NCBI GenBank assembly: GCA_963855995.1
Contig: OY979716.1
Coordinates: forward strand, 52,413,158-52,477,157
DNA: 64,000 bases
Direction of reading: 5' to 3'
Origin: Muricea muricata
Lineage: Eukaryota > Cnidaria > Anthozoa > Malacalcyonacea > Plexauridae
The notes under the pieces were generated by a model that was not told where the DNA came from, searched no databases, and was given only the letters and a program-made list of their open reading frames with translations. The translations under genes were made by a program, and so were the position numbers. Below are positions 56,891 through 64,000 of this stretch, one piece after another; the first letter of the stretch is position 1; each line of letters begins with the position of its first letter.

Positions 56891-57734
56891 CGGAGCTCCG
56901 TTGAAAGGTCGTTCTTGAAGCGTATTTCAGTTGTTTTTTGTCTTTATTTTGTTTGTAAACCATTTGTAAAGGCTCCGTGCATCTACTGCGTACTTTTTGG
57001 ATTTTATTTACACTATTTGGATCGTTTTATTTCTGTTTTTTTGGGGGCCCGTGTGTCCTCATTTATTATTCAATACGCTTGATATTGGATATTCTTTTTT
57101 CTCTGGTTTGGCTTGCTGTCTTTGGTTCAAATTTGGCCTGCAAACTGTGTTTTATGGTTGTTCTGTCCTGTTAAAGTTTCAAGTCGTAGTGTCGTCCCGT
57201 TTTGGTGTTATTCGGTCCCGTATATTTTGACCGTTGGTATTAATTTGAATTTTTGCATATATAATTATATGCAGAATATTATTTGCAGATATTTGGTTTA
57301 TTTACAAGTATTGGCCATTTGTTTGTGTTGGATCCGGATTGCAATCTGTATTTGGAACATTTTGACATGTTATTTGCCCCGTTTCGTACATTTATTCGTG
57401 TAAAACAGTGATCTTGGATTTGTAGTGTATTATATAGTATATATTGTTTACATTGTGGCCCTATCGCTATTGTGTTCTGTATCTCTGAATCTATTTGTGT
57501 TATTAACTTGGAACTTTGCACAAGTGCGATCGTTATAATTATCGTCAAGATTGTTAAGTTTGGTGTCGATGACTTTTGTGGTTTTTAAATTATCATTATT
57601 TTAATTTCTCAACGGTCATTTGCCCTAGTCTTGTTGGATTATATTGTCAGAATATGGGGAATTCCTGTATTACGTACTGCCGATGTATTGTCTTTTATTA
57701 ACTTAATTGCGTCCTTGTATAGTACTGTCTCATT
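56891..57734 (+). other. 5' UTR of the Utopia-like LINE
   Basis: About 840 bp, T-rich, without a supported gene. Confidence 0.5.
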
Positions 57735-60700
57735 ATGTCGCAACCTCCGTTCCTCCAGTGTCCTGATTGTAGTTGTATTTCCTCGTCGCAAGGTCATCTG
57801 GGTATACACAGGTTCAAGATGCACAAATCTATAGTTTCAGATAATATTAGCTCGGTGAATATCGTTCGTCTTTTCCCCCTAGGAAAATTCCACTACTGTT
57901 GCCTGTGTAACAATATTATTGCTTCTTTCCCTAATTTCAAGCATCATTTTTCCACCACCCACCCAGGAGTGTCCCTAAACATCTCTGCGAAGTGTTTGAT
58001 ATGTAACCGTGTCTTCCCTAAATCGAGTGGTGCTGGTGTCCATGTCAAGCGTGCACATAACATTGGTAAAGACGATCTATACCCCCTTTCTCTTTCGCCT
58101 GTGGTATCTTTTGTTGATTACACCTTGTCATAAAATAATTCCACCATAGCATCATCCACGCGAAGTCGTAGGTCAAGAAGAGTATCATTAACTCATTTTC
58201 CGCTGTCTGGCATTACCAGCTGCCCGTCACAGTGTCCCTCGTCAACCTCCCATGATGTTGTTCCGCTTGCCACGTAGCATGTTAACCCACCATTTTCTAG
58301 ATCCCTCATCCAGATCTCTCTTCGTCAGACTTCCCCTGGTAATACATCTTCATTTACACGTTCCCTTTTTACTGATAGCTCCAGTGATACTCCTGTACCT
58401 GTCCTTTCCGACATAGACCTCAATGAAGACCATGACCATGGATGCCAGTTGCCCTTATCCAATTCCCTCAACTTTTCCATCAACTACCCCTATACATTCC
58501 CTAGTTCCTGATATCCCTCCCTTGCCTGATGAACCTGCCACCGTATATGGTGATGCTTCCCAAACCCCTTTACCTCATACCAATTATTCACTTCCTGACG
58601 ATGATGGAAGTGTTAGTCCTTCCCAGAACCCAACCGCTACCATCAACAATCCAGTTCATGCTTTCCATGACAAATGGTGTGATGCCTTTACCAATCCTGG
58701 TGATTGGCTAACTTTTCTGAGCAATGCAAGGCGTTTGCTAAGAACGTGATTGAAACGAGCGCAAAAGTCTTACCTAGTAAGAAACAAAACCTTGCCCCTC
58801 GTCGCCCCAATCGCCCTTCTTCCAGATCTGTCAATAACAACCGACGTCCGCTAAGATATAATGCCATTGAAGCGAGAAGAATCCAGAGTCTGTATAGAAT
58901 ATCTAAGAAACGTGTAGCCAGGAAAGTTATTGGTGATAACAAGCCATCTTATACAGGAAATGTCGATAATGCGGAACAATTCTTTACTAACGTATTCAGC
59001 GCCAGAGCATGTGACAAAGAGGGCATTAAACGCAAACTAAACGATTCTGTCCTTACTAGTACTTCTGACAATCACCTTGATGATCATCTTACACCTGGTG
59101 AAATCTTAAAAAAGTTACGTTCTTTGTCGAATTCTGCTCCTGGAAAAGATCGGGTTGAATACCGTCAATTGAAAGCTGTTGATCCTAAGTGTGATGTCCT
59201 TGCCATACTGTTCAACCATTGCCTGGATGGTAATGATGTACCGGCAACACGGAAAGAATCGTTGACAGTCTTTATTCACAAGAAAGGTGATGCTGGCGAG
59301 ATCTCCAACTTCCGCCCCATAGCCCTTATGAGCTGCATTTATAAATTATTTATGAGTGTTATGGCTAACCGCTTGGTGAATTTTGCTATTGACAATGATC
59401 TTCTCTCGGCCTGTCAGAAAAGCGCAAGACCATCAGAAGGGTGTTACGAACATACGTTCTTACCTACAATCCCTTGTTCTTGATGCCAAACGGCTACAGA
59501 AAAACGTTTTCCTGGCATGGCTTGATCTGAGAAATGCATTTGGTAGTGTCCCGCATGATGTCATTGAGACCACCCTTACCCACCTTGGTGTCGCCTAATC
59601 CGTCGTTGAGCTCATCAAGAATGTCTACACCAATGCCCACATGATTGTTCGAACTCCCCCGGGTGAAACTGGTGAAATTCCCATACTATCAGGGGTCAAG
59701 CAAGGTTGTCCGTTGTCGCCAATCCTTTTTAATCTTAGCGTTGAGATCATACTCCGTTCCATCTTAATGAAAGCTAATGAAGTTGGCCCGGCTAAGCATC
59801 ATGACTATCCCATCTCTGTCCTAGCTTATGCTGATGACCTCATGCTAATCTTGCGTGATAAAGCTAAACTTCAACATTTGCTCGACGCGGCCAGTCAAAC
59901 TGCTACGCTAATTGGCCTGGAATTTCGCCCAGCTGTACCTATTCCAATCATGTAACGACAGGTAACATCCAACTCAATGATTTCGTGGTGCAAGGCAAAG
60001 TCATCCCTGCTTTGAAACAACATGAGCACTATAGATACCTTGGTGTCCCGATTGGTGTAATGCATGATGATGACATTAACAACCTCGTTGACCAACTTTG
60101 CAAAGACCTCGATAAGATCAATGCATCCTTGTTAACACCTTGGCAAAAACTGGATGCCATAAGAACATTTGTCCAATCGTGCCTAACGTTTGCCCTACGT
60201 GCTGGTGAGCCCGAGAAAGCCTTTTTGATAAAGTACCGCCGGAAACTCATTGATGTCGTGAGATTTATCTGCAACCTTCCTTCTCGAGCAACGCAACAGG
60301 TCATCTTTGCGACAGCTAAAGCTGGTGGACTTGCCCTCCAAGATCCCATCCAGGAGGTGGACATTCAAATCATTGTCCAGGCGATAAAGATGTTATCTTT
60401 GGCCGACCGTGTTGTCGTGAATATCGCTAAAGCTGAACTCTGACAGTCAGTCCGTTTTGCGGCGAGAGCTAACCCCACTGCCACCCTTGTTAGTGATTTC
60501 TTGTCAGGTTCCACGCGAGGAAATTTCCATCCTGATCATATTCGATACCGAACCCACTCCCTCTGGACTAGAGCTCGTAAAGCTTGTGGGAATCTTCGTC
60601 TTAAGGTTGAGGTCCCTGACTATGATCCCCCGTCCATCGTCCTTGAGTCTGGGCGCCGATGCAGAGCGAAAGATTCATGCCTCCAACTACACTGCATGAT

Positions 60701-61421
60701 CCAAGAACGTGCAGTTAATCGGTTAGTAGACCTGCCTGATCAAGGTAAAGTTGCCAGAGCATTACTTGCGGATAGTTTGGGATCTGCTTCATCGTGGATG
60801 TATAGTGGACTTTACATCAGATTTAGTGATTGGCGATTCATCCACCGTGCAAGGCTGAACGTCGTCCCCACCAAGCAAAATATTAGTCGAGGGGATGATG
60901 ATGTAAATGCTATGAGCCGTGTGTGTAACACTGATCCGGAAACTCTGCCTCACATCCTGTGCCATTGTCCCACAAATATGGTGAAGATCCGTGCGAGACA
61001 TGACTTCATTGTTTCAAGACTAGCCAACTCCATCCGATTTGGGAACGTCAGACTGGATCAACAAGTGGTCGGACTAGATGATGCATGTCGCCCTGATATT
61101 TTGATTGAAAATGGAAACGAAGTCAGTGTCATCGACGTCACAGTCCCTTTTGAAAATGGTTCGGATGCCCTTCAAGTTGCAGAAGATCGCAAAATCCAGA
61201 AATATGCTCACATCGCCCAGCATTTCATGAGAATGGGAAAGAACTGCAGAGTATTTGGATTTGTTGTTGGCTCCCTAGGTGCTTGGCATCCCCATAATGA
61301 GAAGGCTTTAGACCAAATTCAGATGTCACCAAGATATTGTAAATTTAGAAAACTTTGCTGCAGTGATGCCATACGCGGATCTGCAGATATCTATCTTAGT
61401 CATATGAACGTTTTAAATTAG
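57735..61421 (+). pseudogene. RLE-type LINE protein (zinc fingers, RT, restriction-like endonuclease)
   Basis: Three C2H2 fingers at the N-terminus: CPDCSCISSSQGHLGIHRFK, CCLCNNIIASFPNFKHHFST and CLICNRVFPKSSGAGVHVKR. A Ser/Thr/Pro-rich linker follows, then RT blocks (SAPGKDRVEYRQL, NFRPIALMSCIYKLF, LAWLDLRNAFGSVPHDV, SGVKQGCPLSPILF, LAYADDLMLIL), the CNTDPETLPHILCHC knuckle and the endonuclease core RPDILIENGNEVSVIDVTVP. Fingers and endonuclease recognise and cut the target DNA. Breaks seen: TAA at 58131, shifts near 58704-58749 and 59440-59483, TAA at 59596-59598, a shift near 59955, TGA at 60441-60443 with a shift near 60500. Confidence 0.85.
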
Positions 61422-61759
61422 ATGTTGAGTTATAATACGTGTTATTTTGCATGCAGTTATTATCATTTATTTTTGTACTTAGTTAAATGTATAGTCGCTT
61501 ATGTGTTATATTTTCGTGAACATTGATCCATAGTTCATAATAGTTTAGGGCAAAACATTTTCAGAAATGAACAATAGAAGTTTAAAGCAGTAATATAGAT
61601 AACCTTAAGATTATGCTATATGAGACACTCTTACCAGTTTTACCCATTAGCAGTACATTATTATTTTGTATATATTTAACCCCTATGTATCTAGGATTCT
61701 TCTTACTTTTCCATTATTCTAACCATTGTTGTAAATTTTTGAAAAAATTGTAATAAATA
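61422..61759 (+). other. 3' UTR of the Utopia-like LINE
   Basis: About 340 bp of AT-rich sequence that ends GAAAAAATTGTAATAAATA. Confidence 0.5.
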
Positions 61760-61918
61760 TATCTGTTCTTATCAGCTTAATATCTGATATGTTAGGCAAT
61801 GCCTAACTCATATTAAACTGATTTTTGGAGCTCGGCCATGGGACTTATCACTGAAGCTTGCTTCGCCCTAGCCATGGGTTGTCTCGGTCATTGCACTACC
61901 ATCGAGAACAGCCCACCC
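61760..61918 (+). ncRNA. RNU2: U2 snRNA gene, piece 3 (nt 37 to the 3' end)
   Basis: TATCTGTTCTTATCAGCTTA (then ATATCTGATA) continues U2 with one change. Stem-loop IIa-like GTTAGGCAATGCCTAAC, the Sm-site region TGATTTTTGGAG, a stem III with GAAGCTTGCTTC, and stem IV TCTCGGTCATTGCACTACCA (then TCGAGA), whose loop binds U2B'' in other animals, are all present. The end near CCCACCC gives a total of about 195 nt. Stem sequences differ from vertebrates, but pairing is kept, so the gene was probably functional before the insertions. Confidence 0.92.
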
Positions 61919-62498
61919 ATTTCTTTTGAAATATGAAATATAAAATGACAAATGAACTATGAAATGAGCTGCAAAACTGAGAACAGATACTATGCACTTA
62001 GAATAACGAACTCGTTTATTATAGACTAATCTATGTATATGTACTTATATATATTTTGTTTTAGTTTGCAAGGGGGCTATGGGTCACGCTGAAATTTTCC
62101 GTTGCTCTCCCATAAGGCTTAGCGATCTCACTGTAGACAGCAATACTTCATGATAGAACGTTGATAAAAGCATTAAGAATGAAATAGCTCGTATGATTTT
62201 CAAAAATCACTAGAAAGAAGCTCTATTTTAAAGAAATGAGTGATGGAGAGTTTGGACAGAACTAGTCAGACTCTGGCGTAGTAATCAGGTTTTAGTAATT
62301 TCCACACATTGATTGTGAATGCGACTCACTTCTAACATATTTCTCCCTTATTCTTTTTATAGGAAGTGGCAACGGCAAGCGATGCTCACACTTACCCAGC
62401 CAGGGCGAACCATGCAAATTAGAGTGGTGCACAACAACCATGTCCGTTTCCATTCTTGTTGGCTGAATAAAACGTGAGTGCCTGCGCTATTGAAACTC
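61919..62498. other. Spacer downstream of U2
   Basis: No gene seen. No snRNA 3' box could be named with confidence. Confidence 0.35.
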
Positions 62499-62500
62499 AT

Positions 62501-63135
62501 ACTTACCTGACGCGTTTAGGTTAAGTTTTTCGTCTGTATGGTTAGCCCAGCAGGCACCTTTTTGCTGTATGGTTCGCCCAGCAGTTTTTTCCTCCTGTAT
62601 GGTACGCCCAGCAGGTTGTATTTTTTGTCCTCCTTTTGGAGACATTAGCTGGTAGTGCTTTACAGCCTACTAGTTTCGTGCTGTTGGGAGGTGCGTTACC
62701 TGTAGCGAGGCTTTTCTTCGGAAAAGAGCGGTCGCGAACGGGGGCCTTCCAAGTTGCATTTCACCCTGCGACCATTGCACGACCCTATTGGTGTCGGGAG
62801 CAGGACTTGCAATACAAACTTACCTGACGCGTTTAGGTTAAGTTTTTCGTCTGTATGGTTAGCCCAGCAGGCACCTTTTTGCTGTATGGTTCGCCCAGCA
62901 GTTTTTTCCTCCTGTATGGTACGCCCAGCAGGTTGTATTTTTTGTCCTCCTTTTGGAGACATTAGCTGGTAGTGCTTTACAACCTACTAGTTTTGCGCTG
63001 TTGGGAGGTGCGTTACCTGTAGCGGGCTTTTCTTCAGAAAAGTGCGGTTTCGCGAACGGGGGCCTTCCAAGTTGCATTTCACCCTGCGACCATTGCACGA
63101 CCCTCTTGGTGTCGGGAGCAGGACTTGCAATACAA
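62501..63135. repeat. 318-bp tandem dimer with internal subrepeats
   Basis: Copy 1 is 62501-62817 and copy 2 is 62818-63135; both start ACTTACCTGACGCGTTTAGG, and a third start (ACTTACCTGACGCGAGTCAC) follows at 63136. The copies are about 97 percent alike by eye. Each holds three 30-40 bp subrepeats of CTGTATGGTNNGCCCAGCAG. It could be the 5' end or promoter array of an element that continues to the right. Overlapping short frames on both strands are not genes. Confidence 0.8.
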
Positions 63136-63560
63136 ACTTACCTGACGCGAGTCACTTGTACTCGCGTTCAGTGTCTTCGACCGGGCAGTTGTGGACGTCC
63201 ATGCTAGGGATTGGAGCCTTAACACGATTGTGCCGGATTCAACTAGCTACACCCCCTTCATTGTGCTTAGTGTAGACTCTCCATACCGCTTACCCTTCTT
63301 GTAGTTTTCTTGTAGTCTTCTTTTTAAATCCCCCTCTTTTTCTTTTTTAACCAGTTCGCTGGTTCTTCCGTTGTTCCTGACTAGCAGGGCAACTCCCTCC
63401 ATATATTGCACATAGTGTAAGACATTTAGGTAGAGGGTGCTAGTTTTTTCTGTGGTTGGGCCGGTCGAGTCAGGTGACTCAAAGGTCAGGGATCACTTTC
63501 TTCTGGTTTCTTTGACGCTTCCTGTTGGGGTTCTTGGTCATTTTTTACCTTCAGGTTTTG
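63136..63560. other. Unassigned leader-like region
   Basis: Begins with a hairpin ACGCGAGTCACTTGTACTCGCG; no gene seen. Pyrimidine-rich stretches near 63300-63350. Confidence 0.3.
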
Positions 63561-63570
63561 AGCGCACTTT

Positions 63571-63669
63571 GATAGTATTTACATTAGGTAAATACTATCG
63601 GTAGTCTATTAAAAGGTCGTAGTTGTCTGGGGGACAATTGTACGCAATTGCACAGAGGCCTTTTAATAG
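63571..63669. repeat. Two inverted repeats in series
   Basis: GATAGTATTTAC-ATTAG-GTAAATACTATC at 63571-63599 (12-bp perfect arms), then CTATTAAAAGG (63606-63616) against CCTTTTAATAG (63659-63669). Confidence 0.8.
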
Positions 63670-63844
63670 TAGGTTCATTAAGTTAAGTTTTGTTTTTGTT
63701 GGGAATTTGTTTGTTTATCCAGTATTTTCTCTTGTTTTTGTTTTATTTCTCCAATTTATTTTCAGTAGAGAAAGTGTGTGTTTGTACTGGATTTTTATAT
63801 ATATATTTCTATTAATTCCCTGTAACAACACACAAAAAACAGTT

Positions 63845-63941
63845 ATCTTATCAGCTGCGGATTTCCAGCGGTGGAATCAGACCACTTCGGTGGTTACGAT
63901 TCCATCGAAGTTAATAAGATCTAAAAAAATACCGCAGCTGA
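63845..63941. other. Nested stem structure with UUCG tetraloop (candidate structured RNA)
   Basis: Outer stem TCAGCTGCGG (63851-63860) with CCGCAGCTGA (63932-63941). Inner stem GTGGAATC (63871-63878) with GATTCCAT (63898-63905). Innermost hairpin ACCAC-TTCG-GTGGT (63881-63894), a C(UUCG)G tetraloop. ATCTTAT (63845) can also pair with ATAAGAT (63914). It does not match a hammerhead or HDV core. Confidence 0.55.
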
Positions 63942-64000
63942 GAAAAGAAATAATTAATGCAATTGGGGAGCGCAAGGTTGCAGCTGTGCAAGCCTTGTCT

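Larger units (their letters stand above)
56891..61759 (+). mobile_element. R2-supergroup (Utopia-like) LINE inserted in U2
   Basis: 4.9 kb, in the same orientation as U2, starting with the palindrome CGGAGCTCCG directly at the junction and ending TAATAAATA before U2 resumes. Only TA (U2 nt 37-38) may be duplicated. A single long gene has N-terminal C2H2 fingers, RT, a Cys-rich knuckle and a PD-(D/E)xK endonuclease. Utopia elements carry this endonuclease type and target U2; the family call rests on domain type plus target. Six or more frame breaks. Confidence 0.8.

Noticed and set aside
62499-62509. ATACTTACCTG, identical to the 5' end of U1 snRNA
   Set aside because: The sequence after it shows no U1 stem-loop I, U1-70K loop or Sm site, and the second and third copies of the repeat begin differently (ACAAACTTACCTG).
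62696-63098. Short frames with CxGRTIQ repeats on the minus strand
   Set aside because: They follow the DNA subrepeats of the 318-bp dimer and differ in frame between copies.
63136-64000. Possible long terminal repeat at the right end of the window
   Set aside because: No matching second copy, primer site or coding region in the window; only inverted repeats are seen.

Overview
The window looks like nuclear DNA of an invertebrate animal, probably a non-bilaterian such as a cnidarian or sponge. The reasons are spliced genes with short GT-AG introns, AT-rich spacers full of fold-back repeats, and a very mixed set of transposons (Harbinger, MULE, KDZ-like, Helitron, a large XPG/PIN-nuclease transposon, and LINEs of three clades). 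The species cannot be named from the sequence. No bacterial or organellar signature, tRNA, rRNA or CRISPR array was seen.

Layout. 0-1.6 kb: a fold-back MITE and the first exon of a host gene leaving the window on the minus strand. 1.65-4.65 kb: a decayed Harbinger element with transposase and Myb-like genes. 4.9-9.6 kb: several MITEs and a 5'-truncated CR1/Jockey-like LINE. 10-15.5 kb: a dead MULE transposase, a PIF1-type helicase fragment, a 2.25 kb element with a 7-bp target duplication, and a second copy of the first MITE family. 15.5-19 kb: a broken integrase-like gene (a fossil) and a 53-bp minisatellite. 21.3-29.9 kb: an 8.5 kb DNA transposon with about 450-bp terminal inverted repeats, coding for a spliced DDE-like transposase with a C-terminal XPG/PIN-like nuclease; a 742-bp MULE-type element sits in its right arm. 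29.9-39 kb: a Helentron-type Helitron on the minus strand (2A peptide, OTU protease, HUH Rep, PIF1 helicase, APE endonuclease) with a divergent RPA-like gene. 41-47.3 kb: two convergent host genes, an unrecognised coiled-coil/basic protein (+) and an Ig-domain plus TKL-type kinase (-), whose ends are about 10 bp apart. 48-50.1 kb: a KDZ-like transposase relic.

50.6-61.9 kb is the most striking part. It is one U2 snRNA gene split into three pieces by two unrelated LINEs, both in the same orientation as U2. The first (6.2 kb, Tx1/Keno-like, APE endonuclease) sits after U2 nucleotide 26. The second (4.9 kb, R2-supergroup with restriction-like endonuclease, Utopia-like) sits at U2 nucleotide 37/38, right at the end of the branch-site recognition sequence GTAGTA. 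Joined, the three pieces give a complete U2 of about 195 nt. Both element lineages are known for U2 targeting; finding them together in one gene is the exciting observation. Both are decayed by several frame breaks.

62.5-64 kb: a 318-bp tandem dimer with internal subrepeats, a perfect 12-bp-arm palindrome, and at the window end a nested stem structure with a UUCG tetraloop that may be a structured RNA. The ordinary host genes here are few (the 5' exon at 0.5 kb, the 41-45 kb gene, the 45-47 kb kinase, the U2 gene); most of the remainder is mobile DNA and its debris.
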